Source: Fodinicurvata sp. EGI_FJ10296 (GTDB lineage Bacteria > Pseudomonadota > Alphaproteobacteria > DSM-16000 > Inquilinaceae). Taken from it: a DNA stretch of 64,000 nucleotides. The notes beneath the pieces are model-generated. The model was not told the DNA's origin. It was given only the letters and a program-made list of their open reading frames with translations, and searched no databases. Below, piece after piece: positions 57,480 through 64,000 of the stretch (positions are counted from its first letter, which is position 1; the number at the start of each line of letters is the position of its first letter). The DNA is taken from assembly GCF_040712075.1 (NCBI RefSeq), contig NZ_JBFCVL010000006.1, positions 418,536 through 482,535 on the forward strand, written 5' to 3'. Both the position numbers and the translations under genes were made by a program.

Positions 57480-58069
57480 AGACCGTGCTCCCGGCGGCTT
57501 TCGGTCTGCGATTCGTCCGTTGGGTCTTTGGCGGGCGTTGGGTCTTTGGCGGGTGCCGGCAAGTCCGAATACTCGCCCGCAAAAGCGGCGATCTCACGAT
57601 CATCGATCGTGTTGGTGACAATCTTGAAGATGCGGACCAGTGCGATGAGGCTGATGCCGATTGCGGTGAAGAACGTGATTCCGAACACCCAGATCATCGA
57701 TATGCCGACGACCGCTGCGTGCATCGAAGCGTTGATGCCTGACTGCCGCCAGGTGCCCCAGAACAGCGCAATCGCGCAGCCCAGAATGAGAACATTCGTC
57801 AGGAACATGCAGACCATACGGCCCCGCCGTCCGAATACCCGTACAAGAGTTTCGACGCCCATATGGGAATTCTCGCGGAACGTCACGACAGCGCCGATGA
57901 ATGTCAGCCAGACGAAGAAATACCGCGACATCTCTTCGGAAACATTGATGCCTGTATTGAAGCCGTAGCGGAGAACGACATTACCGAACACCATCACGAC
58001 CATACCCGACAGAAGCAGGACCAGCAGGAATTCCAGAAATCGATAAAAATAGTCGATCGCTGCTTGCAT
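57476..58069 (-). CDS. TRAP transporter small permease (DctQ type)
   Basis: This 197-residue protein has four membrane helices. MVVMFGNVVLRYGFNTGINV and SEEMSRYFFVWLTFIGAVV are the conserved opening, with FRENSHMGVE after helix 2. The C-terminal cytoplasmic tail carries a duplicated PAKDPT peptide from an 18-bp tandem repeat. It is the first gene of the operon; a palindrome lies about 100 bp upstream. Confidence 0.9.
   Translation of the reverse strand: MQAAIDYFYRFLEFLLVLLLSGMVVMVFGNVVLRYGFNTGINVSEEMSRYFFVWLTFIGAVVTFRENSHMGVETLVRVFGRRGRMVCMFLTNVLILGCAIALFWGTWRQSGINASMHAAVVGISMIWVFGITFFTAIGISLIALVRIFKIVTNTIDDREIAAFAGEYSDLPAPAKDPTPAKDPTDESQTESRREHGL
57520..57555. repeat. 18-bp tandem duplication in the DctQ gene
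   Basis: Two copies of TTGGGTCTTTGGCGGG(C/T)G lie head to tail with one mismatch. They encode the repeated PAKDPT in the cytoplasmic tail of the small permease and leave the frame intact. Confidence 0.85.
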
Positions 58070-58162
58070 CGCTTACAGACGCCCGCTTGCGTGCGTCCTC
58101 CCTGATTTGGTCATCCCCGCTAATCCGGGGCTTTTACGTATTACCGCGTCGGCGGTCGTGCT

Positions 58163-58179
58163 GTTCCGCCATGTGGAAC
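58163..58179. promoter_or_regulatory. Candidate IclR-type operator upstream of the TRAP operon
   Basis: GTTCC-GCCATGT-GGAAC is a perfect 5-bp inverted repeat with a 7-bp spacer, 94 bp upstream of the DctQ start. IclR-family sites often have this GTTCC-N7-GGAAC form. The only IclR gene in the window is 4.2 kb away next to the sugar-acid genes. Confidence 0.45.
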
Positions 58180-58284
58180 GACGGTCCATCTATCGAAACG
58201 CTATAGGAATGAAGCGCTGGTGCGCAAGCCCTTCCTGTCGATTCAACGCATGAATCCTGCAACAGGTAACAGTTGCTGTTGGCC

Positions 58285-59169
58285 TCAGTTCCGCAACGAC
58301 CAACCAGTCCGGAATAATGAATACAAAAATATGGTCAGCGCGACATTCACAGCAGACAGTACGAGCAATGCAGAGACCACATCCGGCGTCATCCCCGTCG
58401 TTGCCGCCTCGCGGAAGCCGTGAATGATGTGAAAGATCGGGTTGAACACCATGGCAGTGGCCAGCCAGCCCGGCAGGGCTGTAACCGGCGCGAAAACGCC
58501 CGACAGGAACGCCAGAGGCACGACGATGAAGGCGAAAATAGCCGCCACCTGATCCCACTTCTTTGCCCACATGCCGACGAGTGTTCCGACCAGCGCCAAT
58601 GCAAGTGCCCCCAGCGCCGCGACAGCCAGGGCGGCGAAAGGAGACGCGATACCGGCGCCAGTCAGCGGCAGAATGACGAGAGCCACGGGCGCTGCCCCCA
58701 GCAAGCCGCAAATCATGCCGGACAGGCCGTAGCCCGCCGTCAACTCGCCAGGCGACAGAGGAGACATCAGAATGTCGGAAATCGAGCCCTCGATCTTGGC
58801 GAGCATCATCGAATATGTCGATGTTTCCGCAGCACGCTGCATCAGCGCCAGCATCACCAGTCCCGGCCCCAGAAACGGGAGCAGAGCCGCGCCTTCGTCA
58901 AGTTGACGAGCGGGTCCGAGCGCAAGGACGAATATCGTCAGATAGAGGAGGATAGCAAGGCCGGGACCGACGATCGTCATCAGCCAGAATTTGAAGAAGG
59001 TTCTCAGATGACGGTGCAGCAGCGCCGCGATGCCGCGCCAATGCACCGGACCGAGCTTGCCCGGCGGGCGTGGGCCCCGGAGGATCAGCGGCCGTGTGTC
59101 GTCACGGTCGAGCGGGCCCTCTGTACCGCGGGCGGTCGTGGCTACCATGGTCGAAGATCCAACTGGCAT
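58285..59169 (-). CDS. ABC-2 type transporter permease
   Basis: This 294-residue membrane protein has six helices in an ABC-2 arrangement. Conserved segments are FFKFWLMTIVGPGLAILLYL, FLGPGLVMLALMQRAAETST and AKIEGSISDILMSPLSPGE (coupling region), with FFNPIFHIIHGFREAA-like (here VFNPIFHIIHGFREA) near the end. Start may be the ATG at 59148. It follows a homologous permease gene by 42 bp. No ATPase gene is adjacent. Confidence 0.9.
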   Translation of the reverse strand: MPVGSSTMVATTARGTEGPLDRDDTRPLILRGPRPPGKLGPVHWRGIAALLHRHLRTFFKFWLMTIVGPGLAILLYLTIFVLALGPARQLDEGAALLPFLGPGLVMLALMQRAAETSTYSMMLAKIEGSISDILMSPLSPGELTAGYGLSGMICGLLGAAPVALVILPLTGAGIASPFAALAVAALGALALALVGTLVGMWAKKWDQVAAIFAFIVVPLAFLSGVFAPVTALPGWLATAMVFNPIFHIIHGFREAATTGMTPDVVSALLVLSAVNVALTIFLYSLFRTGWSLRN

Positions 59170-59211
59170 CAGGTTTCAAATGCGAACGCCCATTGCGGTG
59201 GACGCCAAGCG

Positions 59212-60015
59212 TCAGGCTTTCAGCTTGTAACCGGTTTTCAGCATGCGAAGAACCAGCCACCAAAGCGCGCCATTAATGGCGGCCACGAGCAGAACACCGA
59301 TCGCGAGATTGCTGTCGGCATGTCCGATAAAGCCATAGCGGAACCCGTCGATCATGTAGAAAAACGGATTCATGTGGGCAACCCACTGCCAGGTATCGGG
59401 CAAACGTTCGATGGAATAAAAGGTGCCCGACAGAAATGCCAACGGGGTGACGACGAAATTGGTGATGGCGGCGATGTGGTCGAATTTGTCGGCCCAGATG
59501 CCGCCGATGACACCAACCAGCGACAGCATCATGCTCGCCATCAGGGCGTAGAAGGCAATGAATGCGACATTGTGGATGCCGGTGGGTACAAAAATCGCGA
59601 TTGCAATCAAGGCTGCGGTACCAACGATCAATCCCCGGGTGACGCCGCCACCGACCCAGCCGAGCGCCAATTCAAGCGGAGACAACGGCGGCATGAGGAT
59701 ATCGACGATGTTGCCCTGCACCTTCGCAATCAGCACACTGGATGACGTGTTGGCGAACGCGTTCTGCAGCATCGACATCATCACCAGTCCGGGTGCTATG
59801 AAATGCAGGAACGGAACATCTCCCGCGCGGCGAACGATACCGCCGAGAGCCAGGGCAAATACCGTATAGAATAGCAGCGTTGTGATCACCGGCGCGGCGA
59901 CTGTCTGGGTGAAGACCTTGAGGAAGCGCTGGACTTCCTTCAGATACAAGGTCTGCAGGCCAACCCAGTTGACGCGGCCGATCCGCTGCAGTTGTGTGGA
60001 CGATGTTTTTGTCAT
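59212..60015 (-). CDS. ABC-2 type transporter permease
   Basis: This 267-residue membrane protein has six helices. YLKEVQRFLKVFTQTVAAPV, HFIAPGLVMMSMLQNAFANT, AKVQGNIVDILMPPLSPLEL and MNPFFYMIDGFRYGF match ABC-2 permeases and align with the following gene, so the pair arose by duplication and may form a heterodimer. Its ATG lies 14 bp from the recX GTG on the opposite strand, so the two genes share a very compact divergent control region. Confidence 0.9.
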   Translation of the reverse strand: MTKTSSTQLQRIGRVNWVGLQTLYLKEVQRFLKVFTQTVAAPVITTLLFYTVFALALGGIVRRAGDVPFLHFIAPGLVMMSMLQNAFANTSSSVLIAKVQGNIVDILMPPLSPLELALGWVGGGVTRGLIVGTAALIAIAIFVPTGIHNVAFIAFYALMASMMLSLVGVIGGIWADKFDHIAAITNFVVTPLAFLSGTFYSIERLPDTWQWVAHMNPFFYMIDGFRYGFIGHADSNLAIGVLLVAAINGALWWLVLRMLKTGYKLKA

Positions 60016-60028
60016 GAGGAGCTACGTA

Positions 60029-60691
60029 GTGTCGCGACGGGAGCGGGACAATAGCGCCGATACGGCATTCCTGCAATGCGGGGACGATTTGACGGACGCA
60101 AAGGATAATGCGACGGCGCCAGGCAGGGCAGCCAAGGGGGGGCAGCGCCGCGTACCGGCGCTGCTGACACCGGAGCGTCTGCGGGCGTCGGCCCTGTGGT
60201 ACGTCGAACGCTACGCGGCATCCCGCGCGGCCGTCAGGCGCTTTTTGCAGCGCCGCATTCGCCGCGCCGAGGCGTCGGGCGATCCCCGCTCGGAAGAAGC
60301 TGTGGAATGGATCGAGCCGATTCTGGACGACTTTGTCAGGGTCGGGCTGATCGACGATCAGACTTTCGCCCAGGCTCTTGCCCGGAGCCGGCTGGAGCGG
60401 GGGGAAAGCGGCCGGCGAATTCTGGCCCGCCTCGCGGCCAAGGGTATCGGACCCGATACGGCCAAAGCCGCTTTCGACAGCGCCATTGCCGAACGCGGCG
60501 AGATCGATCCCGATCGGGCCGCTGCGCTTCGACTTGCGGCTCGAAAAAAGCTCGGGCCTTATCGGCACGCGGAAGACAGGGCTCGCTACCGCGAACGCGA
60601 TCTGCGTGCCATGGCGCGCCATGGGTTCGGCGCCGGCATTGCCTATCGGATCATCGACGCGCCCGATATCGAGGAAGTGGAAGGCGACTGA
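60029..60691 (+). CDS. recX: Regulatory protein RecX
   Basis: This 220-residue helical-repeat protein modulates RecA filaments. LRASALWYVERYAASRAAVR is the first three-helix repeat, DFVRVGLIDDQTFAQALARS the second, and GESGRRILARLAAKGIGPDT the third. The GTG at 60029 is chosen because GAGGAG lies 7 nt upstream; an ATG at 60014 is the alternative. The protein carries a 40-residue polar N-terminal extension compared with short homologues. recA is not in the window. It is convergent with the MscS-type gene, with only three bases between stops. Confidence 0.9.
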   Translation: MSRRERDNSADTAFLQCGDDLTDAKDNATAPGRAAKGGQRRVPALLTPERLRASALWYVERYAASRAAVRRFLQRRIRRAEASGDPRSEEAVEWIEPILDDFVRVGLIDDQTFAQALARSRLERGESGRRILARLAAKGIGPDTAKAAFDSAIAERGEIDPDRAAALRLAARKKLGPYRHAEDRARYRERDLRAMARHGFGAGIAYRIIDAPDIEEVEGD

Positions 60692-60694
60692 CGG

Positions 60695-63277
60695 TTACGA
60701 TCGGGCGCTGCCGCTTCCGCGTCCCTTGTCCTGGTCCGCCTTTTCCTGTTCCTGCTCCTTTTCGATCTCGTCCAGCATCGGCTCGAAATCCTGGGTAGCC
60801 GCCGTTTGGGGCTTCGCCGTGTCCGCTGTCGCTGCGCCCCGGTCTGGAGCGTTGGGGCCCGAAACATGTGGAGCAGGGAGATCAGCAGGTGTGGTATCGG
60901 CCGCCGTTGCACCGCCAGACGACTGCGGAGTCGACTGCCGCCCGGCCCGCTCCAGGGTCAGCCGGCCGGGTGGTGCCTTTCCATCCTTGCCTTCGCCGAA
61001 ATACAGCGTCGTATGTGGATAAGGTATTTCGATGCCGAGTTCGTCGAACCGGAGCTTGACCCGGCGTCTGAATTCGCGGGCGATCCACCATTGCTTGATG
61101 GGTGCTGTCTTGAACCGGACCCGGATGGTTACGGCGGAATCGGCGAAGTTTTCGACGCCGAGGACTTCCAGCGGTTCAAGAATGAACGGACCGTATGTTT
61201 CGTCTTCTTGCAGCGCGGCGGCAATTTCCGACAGGTAGCCGACCACTTCGTCCGTGTTCTCGCGGTACGCGACGCCGATATCGATGACGGCGAACGAGAA
61301 TTCCTTTGTCATGTTGGTTGCCGTCGTGACATCGCCGAACTGTATCATGTGGACGTTGCCGCTCAGGTCCCGGAGACGGACCGTGCGGATGGTCAGGCCT
61401 TCGACCACACCGGACTTGCCGCCGATATCGACGACGTCACCGACATTGAACCAGTCTTCGAACAGGATGAAGAGACCCGTGATGACGTCGCGGACAAGGG
61501 CCTGCGCTCCGAAGCCGATAGCCAGGCCGATGACGCCGGCACCGGCCAGCAACGGTGCAATATTAACGCCGATTTCCGACAGGACGATCAGGACGACCAC
61601 GGTCAGCAACGTGATCATGAAGGCGTTGCGCAACAGTGGCAACAGCGTGCGCGTGCGCCCGGTGGGCTCGATCGTGTTGCCCTCGGCGTCCTTCTCCGCC
61701 AGCCGGCGTTCGACCCCATTACTGACGACTTCCCAGGCGATCGCCGCCAGCGACAGGATCACGACGATCGACAGTATCGATGACAGGGCACCCTGGCCGA
61801 AATCGGTCGACATCCAGCTGAATCCGCCGAGCAACCAGATTTCGAGGAGCGCCATTGCCGTGACGAGCAGGATCAGCCCTTTGCCCGCCCTGTTGACGAG
61901 CGTTACATAGAAGCTCAGCCGTTTCTCCAGGGCTGGGAACGAGGTGGCCAGATCGATCTTTTTCCGTAGAAGCTGCCTGAGCGCCAGATCAAGGCCCCAG
62001 AACGCCAGCCGCGCCAGGGCAATCGTCACTGCGGTCAACAGCGTTCCGCGCAGCATAAAAACGAAGCCGCCGTCAACATCCAGCGCAAAGATGGAGAAAT
62101 TGACGATGATGTAGAGGATGGCAACCATGTGCCAGATATCGGCAAGACGGCGCTGGAGCACGACCATTGTTGACTGGCGCTCACGCCCGCGCCGGATTTG
62201 CCTGACGGGGGCAGGGCCGCGGATGCTTCTCGCGACGGTTGCTCTGTTCTGCAAGACGAGGATGATCAACATGATCGCGATGACAGCGCCGACCGCAACC
62301 AGCAGTCCATCCCGCACGGCCAGGGGCATACCCAGCGCCCGTCCGGCCTCTGCAACGAAATAACCGTAAACCGCGGTAAAGACGATCCGCCGAATCCAGC
62401 CAAAGAGATAAATGGCGGAGTCGTCGGCAAGCGGGATCGGCCGCAGGTGAGGGCGCCGGGGCGTCAGGAACATGCGCGTGACCACCGCGACGAGGCCGGT
62501 AATTGCCGAAGCATTGATCGCTGCCAATGCGACGAGCCGGATCTGGGCGGCCGGATCGATAAGGCTGAGCGCCAGGTAAGCCGTTACAACGAAGGCAATG
62601 AGGGGGATAAGATCCAGCATTCCGGCCACCGCGACCAGACCCAGCTTCGCAGTGAGCGTCCGTTGCAGCCCGTCGTCGGCAACCCGCCGGGCCGGGCGGA
62701 TCAGGCGTGTGGCGATGAGCCGGACCGCAACCGCCGCTCCGAGAACGATGGCCAGGGAGATCGCCACGTCGATCCAGCGATCGACGGTTCTCTGATCGGC
62801 GATCTGTGTTGTCGCCCATTCATAGATCTGCGCGAGATCGGCGATTGCCTCGCCGACTGCAGCCGCATAATTGCCAACCTGACCGAGTTGATCCGAAAGA
62901 TAGGTCAGACCTTGAGTGCCAAGGGATTCCGCTTGCGGCAAAAATGGCAGCGCCGCCGGTTCTTCAGGTTCGGTGACCTCCAGCAACGTTCTTATCTGCT
63001 CGACCAGTTCGTCGCGCGCGCCCTGGTCCTGAAGCGTTTCGAGCAGTGACTGGAGCCTTTCGCGCTCCGCCGAAGGCTCGTTCCCGGCGGAATCCGCCGG
63101 GCTTGAGTCCGCCGAACCCGACCCTGTGGTGCCGGTCCCAATTCCCAATTGGGCCATGGCCGGGTTGCCGGTGGAGAGGAAGGCCAGCAGGGCAAATCCC
63201 AGCACCAGGCACGCGCATTTGATGGCGAAGCCGGCGCCGAAGGGGAGCGGGATGACACGTAAACGGGAAGTCGACAT
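60695..63277 (-). CDS. MscS-type mechanosensitive channel, large
   Basis: This 860-residue inner-membrane protein has a signal peptide (CACLVLGFALLAFLSTGNPA) and a 110-residue periplasmic, partly coiled region. About ten membrane helices follow, then the MscS core. The pore helix is APLLAGAGVIGLAIGFGAQA, followed by LVRDVITGLFILFEDWFNVG, the beta-domain block VGDVVDIGGKSGVVEGLTIR and the cytoplasmic vestibule. A Gln/Glu/Lys-rich tail of about 90 residues ends the protein. It resembles the long MscK/YbiO-type channels that release solutes at hypo-osmotic shock. Confidence 0.92.
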   Translation of the reverse strand: MSTSRLRVIPLPFGAGFAIKCACLVLGFALLAFLSTGNPAMAQLGIGTGTTGSGSADSSPADSAGNEPSAERERLQSLLETLQDQGARDELVEQIRTLLEVTEPEEPAALPFLPQAESLGTQGLTYLSDQLGQVGNYAAAVGEAIADLAQIYEWATTQIADQRTVDRWIDVAISLAIVLGAAVAVRLIATRLIRPARRVADDGLQRTLTAKLGLVAVAGMLDLIPLIAFVVTAYLALSLIDPAAQIRLVALAAINASAITGLVAVVTRMFLTPRRPHLRPIPLADDSAIYLFGWIRRIVFTAVYGYFVAEAGRALGMPLAVRDGLLVAVGAVIAIMLIILVLQNRATVARSIRGPAPVRQIRRGRERQSTMVVLQRRLADIWHMVAILYIIVNFSIFALDVDGGFVFMLRGTLLTAVTIALARLAFWGLDLALRQLLRKKIDLATSFPALEKRLSFYVTLVNRAGKGLILLVTAMALLEIWLLGGFSWMSTDFGQGALSSILSIVVILSLAAIAWEVVSNGVERRLAEKDAEGNTIEPTGRTRTLLPLLRNAFMITLLTVVVLIVLSEIGVNIAPLLAGAGVIGLAIGFGAQALVRDVITGLFILFEDWFNVGDVVDIGGKSGVVEGLTIRTVRLRDLSGNVHMIQFGDVTTATNMTKEFSFAVIDIGVAYRENTDEVVGYLSEIAAALQEDETYGPFILEPLEVLGVENFADSAVTIRVRFKTAPIKQWWIAREFRRRVKLRFDELGIEIPYPHTTLYFGEGKDGKAPPGRLTLERAGRQSTPQSSGGATAADTTPADLPAPHVSGPNAPDRGAATADTAKPQTAATQDFEPMLDEIEKEQEQEKADQDKGRGSGSARS

Positions 63278-63465
63278 TCGTAACCGTGCTCATTGGCTGG
63301 ATGCGGGCAGGAAAGCAGACGTTGGGCGCGGACGCTGGAAGCCGGTCAGGGGCGCCGATTGCTGACTTAAGCAACCGGACCATACATTAACGCTGCGTCC
63401 GTTCCATGACCAGTCTTGCCCGGTGCGCGAACCCGGACCGGCGGCAGCCGCTGTCGGCGGCAGGG

Positions 63466-64000
63466 CTAGCCGTTGCGTATGTCGACCAGGAAGGAATCGA
63501 CCTGATTGCGCAGGGTATCGGCCTGCATCGCAAGTTGTTCGGCGGCGGACAGGGCCTCGCCGGCGGCCTGTCCGGTGTCGCCGGCGGCGGCTGTGGCTTT
63601 TCCGACATTGCCGGTGACCTCGCCGGTGGCGGTGGCGGCGTCCTGGGCGCTGTGAGCGATTTCCCCGGTGGCAGCGCTTTGCTCCTCGACCGAGGCGGCG
63701 ACGCCGGTGGCGATCTCGTTGATGGTGCGGATCGTTTCGGTGATGCCGCCGATGGCGGTGACGGCATCGCCCGTCGATGCCTGGATCGCCGCGATCTGCT
63801 GGCCGATCTCGCCGGTCGCCTTGGCGGTCTGGTTGGCCAGGTTCTTGACCTCGGCGGCGACGACGGCAAAGCCCTTGCCGGCTTCGCCGGCGCGGGCGGC
63901 CTCGATCGTCGCATTGAGTGCCAGAAGGTTGGTCTGCTCGGCGATGTCGTTGATCAGGTCGACCACCTGACCGATGCGGTTCGCGGCTTCGGCGAGACTC
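63466..64000 (-). CDS. Methyl-accepting chemotaxis protein, C-terminal part
   Basis: The frame continues past the right edge of the window; 177 C-terminal residues are seen. [20 protein letters not shown] followed by [16 protein letters not shown] is the conserved hairpin tip that binds CheA and CheW. The Ala-, Thr- and Gly-rich heptads after it form the returning helix with possible methylation sites, ending at [11 protein letters not shown]. No CheB/CheR-tethering pentapeptide is present at the C-terminus. The sensor and membrane parts lie outside. Confidence 0.95.
   Translation of the reverse strand, partial: SLAEAANRIGQVVDLINDIAEQTNLLALNATIEAARAGEAGKGFAVVAAEVKNLANQTAKATGEIGQQIAAIQASTGDAVTAIGGITETIRTINEIATGVAASVEEQSAATGEIAHSAQDAATATGEVTGNVGKATAAAGDTGQAAGEALSAAEQLAMQADTLRNQVDSFLVDIRNG

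Noticed and set aside
58114..58133. CCCCG/CGGGG hairpin followed by TTTT
   Set aside because: The T tract is on the + strand but both flanking genes are on the minus strand, so it does not fit as their terminator.

Overview
The window looks like chromosomal DNA of a GC-rich alphaproteobacterium, probably Rhodospirillales-like. The basis is the coding style, the presence of ClpS/ClpA, a phasin, RecX and a D,D-carboxypeptidase with a SPOR domain, several TRAP transporters, and perfect FNR/FixK-type and TGC-rich operators. No rRNA, tRNA, CRISPR array, phage or insertion sequence was found. About 52 protein genes are supported; the first and last are cut by the window edges.

Region 1 (1-4.7 kb) is a small salvage/stress island. 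It holds the end of a nicotinate phosphoribosyltransferase, an APH-fold kinase-like protein, and an opposite-strand operon of a GroEL paralogue followed by a divergent PRPP synthetase. A perfect FNR/FixK box lies upstream of that operon. Region 2 (4.7-13.8 kb) holds uvrC and uvrB. Between them are a surface-lipoprotein/Slam pair (type XI secretion), a small unknown gene and a Na+/Ca2+ exchanger.

Region 3 (14-28 kb) is mostly housekeeping: an MFS carrier, an exported cyclophilin, a DacC-like carboxypeptidase, an orphan Anbu proteasome-like protease, a phasin with paired inverted TGC boxes in its promoter, an overlapping clpS-clpA-guaD operon, a FemAB-like acyltransferase, RidA, and two membrane glycosyltransferases.

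Region 4 (28-34.4 kb) is accessory. It carries MarR regulators, an amidase, an AmiC-like amide-binding protein, and an exported PRC-barrel-like protein with a long Gln/Glu repeat. Region 5 (34.3-46.6 kb) looks like an undescribed catabolic gene cluster. A MarR-flavin reductase operon diverges from a run of 2,5-dihydroxypyridine dioxygenase-like, formyl-amide hydrolase-like, acyl-CoA dehydrogenase-like, acyl-CoA ligase, TRAP transporter, tryptophan 2,3-dioxygenase-family, enoyl-CoA hydratase and thiolase genes. Together they suggest import, activation, ring opening and beta-oxidation of an N-heteroaromatic acid.

Region 6 (46.6-58.2 kb) is a sugar-acid block. It has a KDPG aldolase, a KDG kinase, a xylonate-type dehydratase and a 2-hydroxyacid dehydrogenase on one strand. 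Divergent from these are an SDR and a diketo-acid hydrolase on the other strand, then an IclR regulator, an Rpn-type nuclease and a second TRAP transporter. Candidate IclR-type operators precede both the divergent genes and the TRAP operon. Region 7 (58.2-64 kb) has two tandem ABC-2 permeases, recX, a large MscS-type channel and the end of a chemotaxis receptor.

All functions are read from motifs and remembered family features, because no database search was possible. Substrates of the catabolic clusters are inferences.
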